A stretch of DNA of 64,000 nucleotides from Pseudomonadota bacterium (GCA_021835845.1 JAKBJU010000002.1:1-64000), one strand, 5' to 3'; counted from the first letter of the stretch, positions 38,937 through 53,177 are shown. Numbers and translations are program-made. The notes: a model not told the origin generated them from the sequence alone.

Positions 38937-41900
38937 CAGAGCAGCACCCGCTCGATCCCGCCATTGTTGGCTCTTGCCACATAATCCGCCATCCAGTTTT
39001 CCCCCAGAAGGTGGCGCGCCATTTCGACGACGATATAATCCGCCTCGATGCCGGCATCTTCATTATAGCGGGACAGCCCCTGGAGGCAGGACGGGCAGGA
39101 GGTGAGCAGTTTGACGGGCTGATCCCTGCCGATTTGTTCGACCTTTTTCAGGATTTCCTCCTGCTTCCTGAATCTCACCTGGGTCGAAATGTCGGGGCGG
39201 GTCACCGCGAGCGTTCCCGCCTCCCCGCAGCAGCGCTCGCTCAGGACGACATCCTGCCCGACCAGCTGCTTCGCCACGCCCAGCGGCTCGTAGGTTTTCA
39301 TCGGCGTATGGCAGGGGTCGTGGTACATGTAGCGCACGCCCTGCAGCCCGTCCATCCTGACCCCCTTCTCGAGCAGGTATTCGTGGATGTCGAGCAGCCT
39401 GCAGTCCGGAAAAATCTTTTCGAACTCGTATTTCTGCAACTGGTCCATGCAGGTTCCGCAGGACACGATTACCGTCTTGATGTCCAGATAATTCAAAGTA
39501 TTGGCAAGGCGATGGAAAAGCACCCGGTTCCTGGTAACGATCTCCTGCCCCTTGCCCCCTTCCCCTGCGGAAGTCTGGGGATAGCCGCAGCACAGGTATC
39601 CCGGAGGAAGCACGGTCTGGACCCCGATCTCGAAAAGCATCGCCTGGGTGGCAAGTCCGACCTGACCGAAGAGCCGCTCCGATCCGCATCCCGGGAAATA
39701 GAACACCGCATCCGTTTCCTCGCCCACCTTTGCCTTGTCCCGTATCACCGGAACGACGGTATCGTCTTCAATGTCGAGCAGCGCCCGCGAAGTCTTCTTG
39801 GGCAGATTGCCCGGCATCGGCTTGTTGAGGAAATGGATCACCTGAGCCCGGACCTTCGGCCGCCCCACCGACGAAGCAGGATGCGCCATCCGACTCTGGA
39901 TCAGGCCCAGTTTCTTCGCAGCTGCGTGGCCCATGCGCTGCAGCTTGTAGCCCCACTCGATCATGATTTTGCGGGTCATGGCAATTGCCTCTGGATCGGT
40001 CGCAGTGAGAAAGAACATCGCCGCAGCCGTACCCAGACTCGTCTTCTTCTTCCCCATCTTCCGGAGGAAATTGCGCATCATGATCGAAACGTCGCCGAAA
40101 TCGATCTTGACCGGACAGGGATTGGCGCATTTGTGGCAGACGGTGCAATGATCCGCCACATCGCAGAATTCGTCGAAATGCCTGAACGAAATTCCTCTTC
40201 TGGTCTGCTCTTCGTAGAGGAAAGCCTCGACCAGGAGGCTGGTTCCCAGAATCTTGTTCCTCGGGCTGTAAAGCAGGTTGGCGCGCGGCACATGGGTATT
40301 GCAGACCGGCTTGCATTTTCCGCAGCGCATGCAGTCCTTGATCGAATCCGAGATCTTGCCGATCTCGCTTTGCTCCAGGATCAGACTCTCCAGTTCGAGA
40401 AGATTGAAGCTAGGCGTATAGGCATCCCCGAGATCGGCCCCCTGCATCAGCTTGCCCTTGTTGAACCGCCCATGAGGATCGACCTTCGCCTTGTAGGCAG
40501 CGAACGCCTCGAGTTCCTGCGGCTCCAGGAACTCGATCTTGGTGATGCCTATGCCGTGCTCCCCGGAAATCACGCCGCCCAGCGATTTTGCGAGCGCCAT
40601 GATTCTCGCGACCGCCTCGTTCGCCTGCTGCAGCATCAGGTAATCGTCCGAGTTGACCGGAATGTTGGTATGCACGTTGCCGTCTCCGGCATGCATGTGG
40701 AGCGCGACGAAAACGCGCGATTTCAGCACCCTGCCGTGTACGGCATCGCATTCCTCCAGGATCTTCTGGTAGACCCTGCCCGAGAAAATCTGGTGCAGCT
40801 TCGCGCGGATTTCGCTTTTCCACGAAACCCGGATGCTGTGCGACTGCAATGCCCTGAATATCGATTCGCCTGCTTCGGCCGGCTCATCCAGATTTTCCAG
40901 CATGAAGCGCCAGCGTCCCTTAGCCTCTTCCAGAAGCGCTCTGGCCTGTCCGACCCGGTTGCCGAGAAGCTCTTCCGAGCCGATTTTCTCGTCGTCCTGA
41001 ACCAGGGGAAGCTCCCCCTGGAAGAAGGCGTCCAGCGCATCGAGAAGGCTCAATTTGTTCCTGATCGAGAGCTCGATATTGATCCGCTCTATGCCGTCCG
41101 AGTATTCTCCCAGGCGGGGCAGCGGGATCACCACGTCTTCGTTGATCTTGAATGCATTGGTGTGCTTGGCGATGGCAGCGGTGCGCGCACGATCCAGCCA
41201 GAATTTCTTTCTCGCCTCCGGGGTCACGGCGATCGAGCCTTCCCCCCCGCGCAAATTGGCTATCTTCACCACACGGGACGCGGCGATCGCGATTTCATCC
41301 TCGATGTCCCCGACGATATCGGCGATCAATACCATTTTCGGCAGCACGGTTCGGGATTTCGTCGAATAGCCCACCGCTTTCAGATAGCGCGCATCCAGAT
41401 GCTCCAGCCCCGCGAGGGTCGCCCCCTCGTGGGCATCGAGATAATCCTTGATTTCGACAATCGCGGGCACCGCCTCCCTGATTTCGGAGAAGAATTCCAG
41501 GCAGACCGTCCGGGTATGCTGCGGCATTTTGTGCAGAATGAACCGGGCGGATGTGATGATGCCGTCGCACCCTTCCTTCTGTATTCCGGGAAGGCCCGAA
41601 AGGAACTTGTCCGTCACGTCCTTGCCGAGGCCCTCCTTGCGGAATGTCTTGCCCTCGATTTCGAGCACTTCCGGCTCGTGCAGCAGCGTTTTTCCGTCCC
41701 GGGCGAAGCGGCTTATCCGGAATTTCGCGGTTTTGACATCGTGGATTTTCCCCAGATTGTGCTCCAGCCGTTCGACGAGAAGCCAGTCCGCATCCGGGGT
41801 GACCATTTTCCAGGAAGCGAGGTTGTCCAGCGCGGTTCCCCACAGCACCGCCTTCTTTCCCCCCGCATTCATGGCGACGTTCCCCCCGATGCAGGAAGCG

Positions 41901-42703
41901 TCCGCAGAAGTCGGATCGACCGCGAAGACATAGCTGCCCTCTTCCGCACTGTCCATCACGCGGCGGGTCACGACTCCCGCCCCGCAATGGAGGGTGGGAA
42001 CGGGAAAATCCAGCCCGGGAAGGGCGAGATGCTCGATCGGGCCGAGGGCTTCCAGCTTTTCGGTATTGATCACGGCGGAAAGCTTGGTGAGCGGAACTGC
42101 CCCGCCCGTGTAGCCTGTGCCGCCCCCTCTCGGGATCATGGTGAGCCCCAGTTCGATACAGGCGCCGACAAGCTGGGCGACCTCTTCCTCGGCGTCGGGA
42201 CTGATCACCACGAAAGGATATTCGACCCGCCAGTCGGTGGCATCGGTGACATGGGAAACCCTTGCCAGTCCGTCGAATGCGATGTTGTCGCGCCGGGTGA
42301 ACCTGGAAAGCAGGCGGGCTGCGCGGCGCCTGAGTTTCAGGGTCTCCTCGAATTCGGATTCGAACGCATTCACCGCCTCGTGCGCCCTGGCCAGCAGGAA
42401 TTTGACCTTCTCGTTCTCCTGGCGCCGCTCCTCGATCGCCGAAAGCCTGTGTCGCAGCGCGCCGACCAGCGCCTTTCGCCTTTCGCGGTTCGAAAGCAGG
42501 TCGTCCTGGAGATAGGGATTTCTCGAAACCACCCAGATATCGCCGAGCACTTCGTAAAGCATGCGCGCGGAGCGCCCCGTCTTCCGCTCTATTCTGAGCT
42601 CGTTCAGGACGTCCCACGCTTCCCCGCCGAGGATCCTGATGACGATTTCGCGATCGGAAAAGGAAGTATAGTTGTAGGGGATCTCCCGAAGTCTTGCGCT
42701 CAT
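38936..42703 (-). CDS. Large FAD- and Fe-S-containing oxidoreductase (DUF3683/GlcD/GlpC-type fusion)
   Basis: A 1255-residue soluble fusion. In order: a DUF3683-like N-terminus (about 1-130), an FAD-binding type 4 domain (about 145-330; [12 protein letters not shown]), an FAD-oxidase C domain (to about 760; [12 protein letters not shown]), two 4Fe-4S motifs near residues 790-870 ([14 protein letters not shown] and [13 protein letters not shown]), and two CCG-type domains (CCGYPQTS about 1038; CCGEAGT about 1158) as in HdrB, GlpC and LutA. It resembles GlcD and GlcF joined, or a D-lactate/glycolate dehydrogenase passing electrons to quinone. Its substrate is unknown. No membrane segment is visible. 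Confidence 0.85.
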   Translation of the reverse strand: MSARLREIPYNYTSFSDREIVIRILGGEAWDVLNELRIERKTGRSARMLYEVLGDIWVVSRNPYLQDDLLSNRERRKALVGALRHRLSAIEERRQENEKVKFLLARAHEAVNAFESEFEETLKLRRRAARLLSRFTRRDNIAFDGLARVSHVTDATDWRVEYPFVVISPDAEEEVAQLVGACIELGLTMIPRGGGTGYTGGAVPLTKLSAVINTEKLEALGPIEHLALPGLDFPVPTLHCGAGVVTRRVMDSAEEGSYVFAVDPTSADASCIGGNVAMNAGGKKAVLWGTALDNLASWKMVTPDADWLLVERLEHNLGKIHDVKTAKFRISRFARDGKTLLHEPEVLEIEGKTFRKEGLGKDVTDKFLSGLPGIQKEGCDGIITSARFILHKMPQHTRTVCLEFFSEIREAVPAIVEIKDYLDAHEGATLAGLEHLDARYLKAVGYSTKSRTVLPKMVLIADIVGDIEDEIAIAASRVVKIANLRGGEGSIAVTPEARKKFWLDRARTAAIAKHTNAFKINEDVVIPLPRLGEYSDGIERINIELSIRNKLSLLDALDAFFQGELPLVQDDEKIGSEELLGNRVGQARALLEEAKGRWRFMLENLDEPAEAGESIFRALQSHSIRVSWKSEIRAKLHQIFSGRVYQKILEECDAVHGRVLKSRVFVALHMHAGDGNVHTNIPVNSDDYLMLQQANEAVARIMALAKSLGGVISGEHGIGITKIEFLEPQELEAFAAYKAKVDPHGRFNKGKLMQGADLGDAYTPSFNLLELESLILEQSEIGKISDSIKDCMRCGKCKPVCNTHVPRANLLYSPRNKILGTSLLVEAFLYEEQTRRGISFRHFDEFCDVADHCTVCHKCANPCPVKIDFGDVSIMMRNFLRKMGKKKTSLGTAAAMFFLTATDPEAIAMTRKIMIEWGYKLQRMGHAAAKKLGLIQSRMAHPASSVGRPKVRAQVIHFLNKPMPGNLPKKTSRALLDIEDDTVVPVIRDKAKVGEETDAVFYFPGCGSERLFGQVGLATQAMLFEIGVQTVLPPGYLCCGYPQTSAGEGGKGQEIVTRNRVLFHRLANTLNYLDIKTVIVSCGTCMDQLQKYEFEKIFPDCRLLDIHEYLLEKGVRMDGLQGVRYMYHDPCHTPMKTYEPLGVAKQLVGQDVVLSERCCGEAGTLAVTRPDISTQVRFRKQEEILKKVEQIGRDQPVKLLTSCPSCLQGLSRYNEDAGIEADYIVVEMARHLLGENWMADYVARANNGGIERVLL

Positions 42704-42717
42704 GGCCGTCCCGGCAC

Positions 42718-44406
42718 CTACTTCTTCGGCATGTAAAGATCGGTGATGCTGCCGATGGCGATTTCGGATGCGAACATCGCGGTTTCGGAAAGCGTCGGAT
42801 GGGGATGGATGGTGAGCGCGATGTCTTCCGCATCCGCCCCCATTTCGAGGGCGAGCACCATCTCGGCAATCAGTTCGCCGGCATTGGTGCCGACCATGGC
42901 TGCCCCGAGAAGCTTTCCTGAGTCCCTGGCAAAAATCAGCTTGGTCATGCCTTCGCTTCGCCCCGTCGAAAGCGAGCGCCCGCTCGCAGCCCAGGGAAAG
43001 ACCGCCTTGTCATATTCGACGCCCTTCTGCTTCGCCTCCTTCTCGGTCAGCCCCATCCAGGCCACCTCCGGATCGGTATAAGCCACCGAAGGAATGGTGA
43101 GCGCATCGAAATGCGCCTTGTGCCCGGATATCACTTCAGCCGCGATCTTGGCTTCATAAGTCGCCTTGTGCGCCAGCATGGGCTCCCCGACGATGTCGCC
43201 GATGGCGAAAATGTTCGGCACATTGGTCCTGCATTGCCCGTCCACCGGGATGAACCCGCGCTCGTCGACAAATACGCCCGCATTCTCCGCGCCTATCGCC
43301 CTGCCGTTGGGACGCCGCCCCACGGCCATGAGTATCCTGTCGAAAAGCTGCGGCTCTGGCGCCTTCTCGCCCTCGAAATGGACCCTGATGCCCTCGGGAA
43401 GCGGTTCCATCTTCGTCACCTTGGTCTTGAGCAGTATCGCTTCGTAGCGGGATTCGACGTGCTTGTGCAGGGGCTTCACGACATCCTTGTCCGCCCCCGG
43501 AATGAGGGAATCCATCAGCTCTACGACCGTGATTTTCGCTCCCAGCGCGCTGTACACGGCGGCCATTTCAAGCCCTATGATGCCGCCCCCCACCACCAGC
43601 ATTCTTTGCGGAATCGATTCCAGCGCAAGGGCCCCGGTAGAATCGATGATTCTCGGGTCCTCGTAGGGGAATCCGGGGATTTTCGCGACGCTCGACCCTG
43701 CCGCGATGATCGCCGAATCGAAGGAAATCATCGAGATGCCTTCGGCTGTCGCAACCTCTATCGAATTGCCCGAGACGAACTTTCCTTCTCCCCTCACCAC
43801 TTCCACCTTGCGCTGCTTCGCGAGCCCGGAAAGCCCCCTGGTCAATTTCCCGACCACTTCGTTCTTCCAGCTTCGCACGGCAGCGATATCGACGGAAGGC
43901 TTGCCGAAGCTCACGCCGTGGCTGCCGACTTCCTCGGCCTCGGTGATGACCTTGGCGACATGCAGCAGGGCCTTGGAAGGGATGCATCCCACGTTGAGGC
44001 AGACTCCGCCGAGCTTCTCGTGGCGCTCGATCAGAATCACGCTCTTTCCCAGGTCCGCCGCGCGGAAAGCCGCCGTATAACCGCCGGGGCCTGCGCCCAG
44101 AACCACCACGTCCGCATGCAGGTCGGAGCGCTCGGCATCCGGCGCAGGTGCCGGCGCAGCGGCAGATTCGGCTGCCATGAAAAGCAGGCTGGAGCCCTCG
44201 GAAACGAGGTCCCCGACCTTGACCAGCACTTCGCGCACGATTCCTGCAAAAGGGGCGGGAACGTCGATCGTGGCCTTGTCCGATTCGAGCGTGACGAGAG
44301 TCGCATCCTTCTCCAGCCGGTCCCCCGGCTTCACCGCCACCTCGATGATGGCGACGTCCTTGAAATTGCCGATTCCCGGCACCCTGACTTCCAGTTTGTT
44401 GCTCAT
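42718..44406 (-). CDS. lpdA: Dihydrolipoyl dehydrogenase with N-terminal lipoyl domain
   Basis: A 562-residue E3 subunit of 2-oxoacid dehydrogenase complexes. Unlike E. coli Lpd it begins with a lipoyl domain (1-78; lipoyl Lys44 in [13 protein letters not shown]) and a short Ala/Pro linker. The FAD motif GAGPGGY is at 104-110, the redox disulfide Cys136/Cys141 in [13 protein letters not shown], a NAD motif GGGIIGLE, and the C-terminal HPHPTLSE carries the catalytic His. Lipoyl-bearing E3s usually belong to a pyruvate dehydrogenase operon; no E1 or E2 gene lies beside it here. Confidence 0.94.
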   Translation of the reverse strand: MSNKLEVRVPGIGNFKDVAIIEVAVKPGDRLEKDATLVTLESDKATIDVPAPFAGIVREVLVKVGDLVSEGSSLLFMAAESAAAPAPAPDAERSDLHADVVVLGAGPGGYTAAFRAADLGKSVILIERHEKLGGVCLNVGCIPSKALLHVAKVITEAEEVGSHGVSFGKPSVDIAAVRSWKNEVVGKLTRGLSGLAKQRKVEVVRGEGKFVSGNSIEVATAEGISMISFDSAIIAAGSSVAKIPGFPYEDPRIIDSTGALALESIPQRMLVVGGGIIGLEMAAVYSALGAKITVVELMDSLIPGADKDVVKPLHKHVESRYEAILLKTKVTKMEPLPEGIRVHFEGEKAPEPQLFDRILMAVGRRPNGRAIGAENAGVFVDERGFIPVDGQCRTNVPNIFAIGDIVGEPMLAHKATYEAKIAAEVISGHKAHFDALTIPSVAYTDPEVAWMGLTEKEAKQKGVEYDKAVFPWAASGRSLSTGRSEGMTKLIFARDSGKLLGAAMVGTNAGELIAEMVLALEMGADAEDIALTIHPHPTLSETAMFASEIAIGSITDLYMPKK

Positions 44407-44419
44407 TCGATTCTCCTTG

Positions 44420-45676
44420 TCACGTCCTCACCTGCCCGTCTCCGAGGACGATGAATTTCTGGCTGGTCAGCCCTTCCAGGCCGACCGGTCCGCGCGCATG
44501 GATCTTGTCGGTGGAAATGCCGATCTCGGCGCCGAGGCCGTATTCGAACCCGTCGGCAAATCGCGTCGATGCATTCACCATGACCGAACTCGAATCGACT
44601 TCCCTGAGGAAGCGGCGCGCTTTCGAATAATCCTCGGTGACGATGGCATCGGTATGCTGGGAACCGTAACGGTTGATGTGCTCCATCGCTTCGTCCAGGT
44701 CCTTCACGATGCGAACGCTCAGAATGGGAGCGAGATATTCCGTCTTCCAGTCCTCTTCCGTCGCCGCGACCATTTGCGGAACGATGCGCCTGGCAGCCTC
44801 GTCCCCCCTCAGCTCGACCCCCTTCTGCAGATAGATCGAGCAGAGCGGGGGCAAAATCCTTTCCGCCACGCCGGATGCGACGAGCAGCGTCTCCATCGTG
44901 TTGCAGGTGCCGTAGCGCTGTGTCTTGGCATTGTCGGCTATTCTCAGCGCCTTGTCGAAATCGGCGGCATCGTCGATATAGACATGGCATACCCCGTGAA
45001 GATGCTTGATGACGGGGATCGTCGCCTCGCCCGAGATGCGCTCGATGAGTCCTTTCCCGCCCCTCGGGACGATCACGTCGACGTAATCCTTCATCGTGAC
45101 CAGTTCGCCGACGGCGGCGCGGTCAGCGGTTGCGATCACCTGAACCGCCGTCTCGGGAAGCCCTGCAATGCGCAATCCTTCGTGGACCAGGGTCGCGATC
45201 GCCTGGTTGCAGTGCAGCGCCTCGGAGCCGCCGCGCAGGATCGCGGCATTGCCCGACTTGAGGCAAAGCCCGGCAGCATCCGCGGTCACGTTGGGACGCG
45301 CCTCGTAGATGATGCCGATCACACCCAGGGGAACGCGCATCCTGCCGACCTGGATGCCGGAAGGGCGGAATTTCATGTCGCTGATCTCGCCTATGGGATC
45401 GGGAAGGGAGGCGATCTGCAGCAATCCCTCGCTCATTCCGGCAATGCCCTTCCTGGAAAGGGTCAGCCGATCGACAAGCGCGGGCTCCAGCCCTCTGTTT
45501 TTCGCCCCTTCCAGATCCATGGCATTGGCTTCCAGAAGGCGATCAGCCTCGCGGGAAATGGCCTCCGCGATCGCCTCCAGCGCGCGGTTCTTGGCCGCCG
45601 TATCCGCCCGCGCCATCAGCCTGGATGCCGCTCTCGCCTCCCTACCGACGCCATCCATGTAGCTTTTGATGTCCAT
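44420..45676 (-). CDS. proA: Gamma-glutamyl phosphate reductase (glutamate-5-semialdehyde dehydrogenase)
   Basis: A 418-residue NADPH-dependent enzyme of proline synthesis. The catalytic Cys is in [11 protein letters not shown] (near residue 250), the family motif [12 protein letters not shown] near 204-215, and a [20 protein letters not shown] stretch near 112-131. The start at 45676 (MDIKSYM) gives the standard length; a frame from 45691 would add five residues. It follows holA by 26 bp. Confidence 0.95.
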   Translation of the reverse strand: MDIKSYMDGVGREARAASRLMARADTAAKNRALEAIAEAISREADRLLEANAMDLEGAKNRGLEPALVDRLTLSRKGIAGMSEGLLQIASLPDPIGEISDMKFRPSGIQVGRMRVPLGVIGIIYEARPNVTADAAGLCLKSGNAAILRGGSEALHCNQAIATLVHEGLRIAGLPETAVQVIATADRAAVGELVTMKDYVDVIVPRGGKGLIERISGEATIPVIKHLHGVCHVYIDDAADFDKALRIADNAKTQRYGTCNTMETLLVASGVAERILPPLCSIYLQKGVELRGDEAARRIVPQMVAATEEDWKTEYLAPILSVRIVKDLDEAMEHINRYGSQHTDAIVTEDYSKARRFLREVDSSSVMVNASTRFADGFEYGLGAEIGISTDKIHARGPVGLEGLTSQKFIVLGDGQVRT

Positions 45677-45702
45677 AGAAGAACCCCGCAAAATCGCTTA
45701 TT

Positions 45703-46708
45703 TTATCCGTTTTTGGGCCTGGCGGCGAAATTCAGCCCGAGCTGCAGCAACTCATCCCAGACATTCCCCTTGCGCAAGCCCTTGATCATCTGGTCGATAT
45801 GGGATGCCTTGAGCAGCATTTGCGCGAGGAACCCGGGGCCGACCCGCCTGACTGCCTTCAGGACCAGCCCCTGCCGCGCTCCCCATATGCGGGCATCCCT
45901 CAGCACCTGCGCCTGCGGGAGGCCCCGCTTCATTCCGCCAACCACCTTGATCAATGCCCTGATTTCCTCGGCCAGCTGCCAAAGCACCAGGGGCTCGGCA
46001 ACCCCTTCTCCTTCCAGGGCCTCCAGTATCTTCGCATAGCGGGCCGCATCAGGCGCCAGCATCGCCTCCCCGAGCTGAAATATGTCGTAGCGCGCGACAT
46101 CCAGAACAGCCTTCTTCGCTTCGGCAAAGGAAATTTTTCCGGCGGGATGAAGAAGGCCGAGCTTGCTGATTTCCTGATGCGCCGCAAGCATGTTTCCTTC
46201 CACGCAATCGGCGATGAATTGCAGCGTTTCGATATCGGCCTGCTGGTTCTGCCGGGCAAGCCTTCGGGAAATCCATTGCGGCAGCTCCCCCCTTTCAATG
46301 GAATTTGCCGAAACCGCAACGCCGTATCGATCGAGCGCTTCGAACCATTTCGAAGCCATGCCCTGCCTGTCGAGCTTCCCCATGCTGACCAGGGTGAGCA
46401 CGTCGGGCTGCAATGCTTCGCAATACGACTGCAGCGCCTGGCTGCCTTCCGCGCCGACCTTGCCGGAAGGAATCCGGAGGTCGACGAGCTTCTTCGAACA
46501 GAACAGGGAAAGGCTTCTCGAAGCATCGAGCAGCGCATTCCAGTCGAAGCCCTGCTCGACAGTCAGGATGTCGCGCTCGAGAAACCCTTCCCTTCTGGCT
46601 GCCGCCCGGATCGAATCCGCCGCTTCCGCGAGCAGCAGGGGGGAGTCGCCGTGAAGCACGTACAAGCGCTGCAGCCCCTTTTCAATGTGGGCCTCCAGCC
46701 TGCCCGAA

Positions 46709-46719
<11 letters not shown>
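45703..46719 (-). CDS. holA: DNA polymerase III subunit delta
   Basis: A 338-residue subunit of the clamp loader that opens the beta sliding clamp. The N-terminal region LYVLHGDSPLLLAEAADSIRAA and the lysine-rich collar domain at the C-terminus (LLKASHIDQMIKGL) match HolA. It overlaps lptE by 11 bp in the usual leuS-lptE-holA order. Confidence 0.92.
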
Positions 46720-49641
<2,922 letters not shown>

Positions 49642-49776
49642 CTAATATCGTTTATGTTCCGAACTTCCGATTATACCTCGCAAGCAGCGCTTTAGGACGG
49701 ATGCCCTGTCTTAAATTGTCACATTCTGTTAAAGTAATGGGATTCAAAGGTTTCAATCAGTCCAGGAGATAAAACC

Positions 49777-50661
49777 ATGTCGAAAAGACACCCTGTCATC
49801 GCCGTAACCGGCTCGTCGGGCGCAGGCACCACTACGGTCAAGCGCGCTTTCGAGAACGTCTTCCGCCGCGAGCACATCAATGCAGCCGTTATCGAAGGGG
49901 ACAGCCTGCACAGCATGGACCGCAAGGCATTTCGCGCAGCGGTCGCCAATGCCGAGAAGAACGGCACCCAGGCGCCCAGCCATTTCGGCCCCGAAGCCAA
50001 CCATTTCGACAAGATCGCGGAAACCTTCGAAACCTACGGGAAGAAGGGCACCTGCAAAAGGCGCTATTACATCCACAGCGACGAAGAAGCCCGCGACCAC
50101 AATGCGCGCCTCGGCACCAGCCTGAACCCCGGCGAATTCACGCCCTGGGAAGACATCCCGGAAGGCTCCGACCTCCTTTTCTACGAAGGGCTGCACGGCC
50201 TCGTGAAAACCGACAGCGTGGATGCCGCGCAGCATGTCGACCTTGGCGTGGGCGTCGTGCCCATCGTCAATCTCGAGTGGATACAGAAGATCCACAGGGA
50301 TGCCGCAGAGCGCGGCTACTCTGCGGAAGCCACCGTGGACACGATCCTGCGCCGCATGCCGGACTACATCAACCACATCACGCCGCAGTTCTCGCAGACG
50401 CACATCAATTTCCAGCGCGTCCCGACCGTGGACACCTCCAACCCGTTCATCGCGAGAGACATCCCCACCCTGGACGAAAGCTTCGTGGTGGTGCGTTTCC
50501 GCGATCCGCACGGCGTGGATTTCCCGTACCTGCTCAACATGATCCACGATTCCTTCATGTCCCGCCCCAACACCCTGGTGGTGCCCGGCGGCAAGATGAG
50601 CTTCGCCCTGGAAGTGATTCTGGCGCCCATCATGCACGACATGATCCAGAACAAGAAGTAA
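49777..50661 (+). CDS. prkB: Phosphoribulokinase
   Basis: A 294-residue proteobacterial-type enzyme that phosphorylates ribulose 5-phosphate to ribulose 1,5-bisphosphate for RuBisCO. The P-loop is GSSGAGTT (12-19), followed by VIEGDSLHSMDR and the activation/allosteric region HFGPEANHFD. The C-terminus VPGGKMSFALEVILAPIMHDMI is intact. AGGAGA precedes the ATG by 7 bases. It stands alone with its own terminator; no other Calvin-cycle gene is in the window, but the gene indicates autotrophic potential. Confidence 0.96.
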   Translation: MSKRHPVIAVTGSSGAGTTTVKRAFENVFRREHINAAVIEGDSLHSMDRKAFRAAVANAEKNGTQAPSHFGPEANHFDKIAETFETYGKKGTCKRRYYIHSDEEARDHNARLGTSLNPGEFTPWEDIPEGSDLLFYEGLHGLVKTDSVDAAQHVDLGVGVVPIVNLEWIQKIHRDAAERGYSAEATVDTILRRMPDYINHITPQFSQTHINFQRVPTVDTSNPFIARDIPTLDESFVVVRFRDPHGVDFPYLLNMIHDSFMSRPNTLVVPGGKMSFALEVILAPIMHDMIQNKK

Positions 50662-50670
50662 GGGTTTCAG

Positions 50671-50690
50671 GGGAGCGGGTTCCCGCTCCT
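50671..50690 (+). terminator. Terminator after phosphoribulokinase
   Basis: GGAGCGGG and CCCGCTCC form an 8-bp stem around TT at 10 bp past the prk stop, followed by TCTTGTT. The T-tract is weak, so efficiency is uncertain. Confidence 0.6.
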
Positions 50691-50707
50691 CTTGTTCCCA
50701 AAAAATC

Positions 50708-52771
50708 ATGGACATCCTTGCCGGGCTGAATCCGGAGCAAATCGAAGCAGTCACCCTCCCTCACCGTTCCGCCCTGATCCTTGCCGGCGCGGGAAGCGGC
50801 AAGACACGGGTCCTCACCTCCCGCATCGCCTACCTGATCCAGAAGCAGGGGACCTCCCCCCAAGAAATTCTCGCAGTCACCTTCACCAACAAGGCGGCGC
50901 GGGAGATGACGGCGCGCATTTCGGCAATGCTGCCGATCAGCATCAGGGGCATGTGGATCGGAACCTTCCACGGCCTGTGCAACAGGATGCTGCGCGCCCA
51001 TCACCGGGAAGCCGGGCTTCCCGAGACCTTCCAGATCATGGACAGCGCGGACCAGCTCGCCATGGTCAAGCGCGTCATCAAGAGCCTCAGCCTGGACGAC
51101 GAGAAATATCCTCCGAAGCAGCTGCAGCATTTCATCAACGGCCGGAAGGAGGAAGGGCTGAGGCCGCACGACGTATCCGTTTACGACACCTTCACGCGCA
51201 CCCAGCAGGAAATCTTCTCCGCCTACGAAGCGCAATGCAACCGGGAAGGGGTGGTCGATTTCGCCGAGCTGCTGCTCAGATCCTTCGAGCTCCTGAAGCG
51301 CAACGAAATTCTGCGAGCCCATTACCAGGCGCGCTTCAGGCATCTCCTGATAGACGAGTTCCAGGACACGAACCGCCTCCAGTACCAGTGGCTCAGGCTT
51401 CTCGCGGGAAAGGATTCGGCGATTTTCGCAGTCGGCGACGACGACCAGTCCATCTATGCATTCCGCGGGGCGGACACCGGCAACATGCGCGAACTGGAGC
51501 GAGATTTCCATATCCGGGACATCATCAAGCTGGAACAGAATTACCGCTCCCACGGCAACATCCTCGATGCGGCCAATGCATTGATCCGGCACAACGCCTC
51601 CCGGCTGGGCAAGAATCTCTGGACGAGCGATGCCAGGGGCGAGAAACTGCGCTTCTACCAGGCGCCCACCGACCTCCAGGAGGCCGAATACATCGTGGAG
51701 GAAATCGGGGCGCTGCATTCGGGCGGCGTGCCGCTCAACGAGATCGCCCTGCTGTACCGCTCCAACGCCCAGTCGCGGGTGCTGGAACATGCGCTCTTCA
51801 ATGCCTCCCTTCCCTACCGCGTGTATGGCGGATTGCGCTTTTTCGAGCGGCAGGAGATCAAGCATGCGCTCGCCTACCTGAGGCTGGTCCACAATCCGGA
51901 CGACGACGGCGCGCTGCTGCGGGTGATCAATTTCCCGGCCAGGGGAATCGGGGCCAAGACGATCGAATCGCTCCAGGCGGATGCGGGGGAGGCGAGCCTC
52001 TGGTCGAAGGCGCGCGGCAAGAACAGGAAGCTCGACGAATTCGTGAACCTTGTCGAATCGATGAGGAAGGAATGCTCAGGCGCCCCCCTTCCGGAGACGG
52101 TCGAAACCGTGATCGAGATGAGCGGCCTCAAGTCGCATTACCTGCACGAGAAGGACGGCGAAGACCGGCTGGAGAACCTGGACGAGCTCGTCAATGCGGC
52201 GGCCATTTTCGAATCCGAAGGAGAGCCCCTGGTCGAATTCCTCTCCCATGCCGCGCTGGAAGCCGGGGAGCGCCAGAGCGGCGAAGGATCGGATGCGGTC
52301 CAGCTCATGACGGTGCATTCCGCGAAAGGGCTGGAATTTCACGCGGTATTCGTCAGCGGGCTGGAGGAAGGCTTGTTCCCCCACAGCAACAGCAGGAACG
52401 AAGCCGGGGGCATCGAGGAGGAGCGGCGCCTGATGTATGTCGCGCTCACCCGCGCGAGAAGGAGGCTCTACTTGAGCTGCGCGCAAAGCAGGATGCTGCA
52501 CGGCCAGACGAATTACAACATTCCCTCGCGCTTCCTGAAGGAAATCCCGGAGGAGCTGGTCCAGGTCATCGGCGTCGCCGCATTCGGGGATGCACCCGCG
52601 CCGGTTTCCGGCAAAGCGTCGCCCTGGAAGATCGGAGCGAACGTCTTCCATCCCAGATTCGGGGAAGGGGTGGTGCTCGCCTGCGAAGGAATCGACCAGG
52701 TCCAGGTCAATTTCAGAAGGGCGGGGACGAAGTGGCTGGCGCTCGAATACGCCAACCTGATCGCGATCTAG
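50708..52771 (+). CDS. uvrD: DNA helicase II (UvrD/Rep type)
   Basis: A 687-residue SF1A 3'-5' helicase of nucleotide-excision and mismatch repair. Walker A is GAGSGKT (27-33), the Walker B/motif II region DEFQDTNR, motif III GDDDQSIYAFRGA, motif V TVHSAKGLEFHAVF. The C-terminal Tudor-like region (NVFHPRFGEGVVLACEG) favours UvrD over Rep. Betaproteobacterial UvrD is usually a little longer, but no part looks missing. It borders the integron relic. Confidence 0.93.
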   Translation: MDILAGLNPEQIEAVTLPHRSALILAGAGSGKTRVLTSRIAYLIQKQGTSPQEILAVTFTNKAAREMTARISAMLPISIRGMWIGTFHGLCNRMLRAHHREAGLPETFQIMDSADQLAMVKRVIKSLSLDDEKYPPKQLQHFINGRKEEGLRPHDVSVYDTFTRTQQEIFSAYEAQCNREGVVDFAELLLRSFELLKRNEILRAHYQARFRHLLIDEFQDTNRLQYQWLRLLAGKDSAIFAVGDDDQSIYAFRGADTGNMRELERDFHIRDIIKLEQNYRSHGNILDAANALIRHNASRLGKNLWTSDARGEKLRFYQAPTDLQEAEYIVEEIGALHSGGVPLNEIALLYRSNAQSRVLEHALFNASLPYRVYGGLRFFERQEIKHALAYLRLVHNPDDDGALLRVINFPARGIGAKTIESLQADAGEASLWSKARGKNRKLDEFVNLVESMRKECSGAPLPETVETVIEMSGLKSHYLHEKDGEDRLENLDELVNAAAIFESEGEPLVEFLSHAALEAGERQSGEGSDAVQLMTVHSAKGLEFHAVFVSGLEEGLFPHSNSRNEAGGIEEERRLMYVALTRARRRLYLSCAQSRMLHGQTNYNIPSRFLKEIPEELVQVIGVAAFGDAPAPVSGKASPWKIGANVFHPRFGEGVVLACEGIDQVQVNFRRAGTKWLALEYANLIAI

Positions 52772-52792
52772 GCGCTCCCAAGCCAACCGGAT

Positions 52793-52826
52793 CAAGCCGC
52801 GATTTCAAGCCGCGATTTCAAGCCGC
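52793..52826 (+). repeat. 13-bp tandem repeat, 2.6 copies
   Basis: CAAGCCGCGATTT occurs at 52793-52805 and 52806-52818, with CAAGCCGC of a third copy at 52819-52826. It lies 22 bp past the uvrD stop and runs into the last codons of the truncated integrase, so it may mark the breakpoint that removed the rest of that gene. Confidence 0.85.
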
Positions 52827-53102
52827 TTTTGCCTCGAAGCGATGGATGTTGGCCGCAACTTCTCCCTTGTACAGGAAAAGGATCGCGCTCTTCGCCTGGT
52901 TCTGTGTTGAGGCGGACACCTTCCTGTCGACCGCAAGGTGCGAAAGAAATACTTCGACCTCCTTCGCGCCCATCTGCGCCGGGTGGGTCTTGTGGTGATA
53001 CAGGATGAAGCGACTGATCCAGTCGGAATAGGGCTGTTCTGTACGGTAACTGTAATGAAGCTCCCTGAGTTTTCTGTGAGCCTGCCCCATCAGTTTCGGC
53101 AT
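52818..53102 (-). pseudogene. Integron-type integrase, N-terminal fragment
   Basis: A 94-residue frame that matches only the N-terminal SAM-like DNA-binding domain of integron integrases and related tyrosine recombinases (LRELHYSYRTEQPYSDWISR, then GAKEVEVFLSHLAVDRKV, ASTQNQAKSAILFLYK). A whole protein has about 320 residues; the catalytic domain with the Arg-His-Arg-Tyr residues is absent, and the last 15 residues (EVAANIHRFEAKAA) are replaced sequence. It is therefore a non-functional relic. It is transcribed away from the attC-like site and the toxin-antitoxin genes, exactly the usual orientation of intI to its cassettes, but an IS3-family element now separates them. Confidence 0.8.
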
Positions 53103-53138
53103 GATTTACCCCGAAACAATTTGAGTCTAGAACAAGAT

Positions 53139-53170
53139 TGACCTTCCCCCGGTTTTTCGTGTTCCAAGGG
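53139..53170 (+). repeat. Inverted repeat of the IS3-family element (right end relative to transcription)
   Basis: 32 bp starting TGACCTTCCCCCGG; matches the other end at most positions. Adjacent GAT at 53136-53138 is one copy of the target duplication. Confidence 0.92.
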
Positions 53171-53177
53171 ACGGGGT

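Noticed and set aside
39011-42736. 1241-residue open frame on the plus strand
   Set aside because: It is antisense to the flavin/Fe-S gene across its whole length. High-GC codon use leaves the opposite strand open; the translated sequence has no domain or motif.
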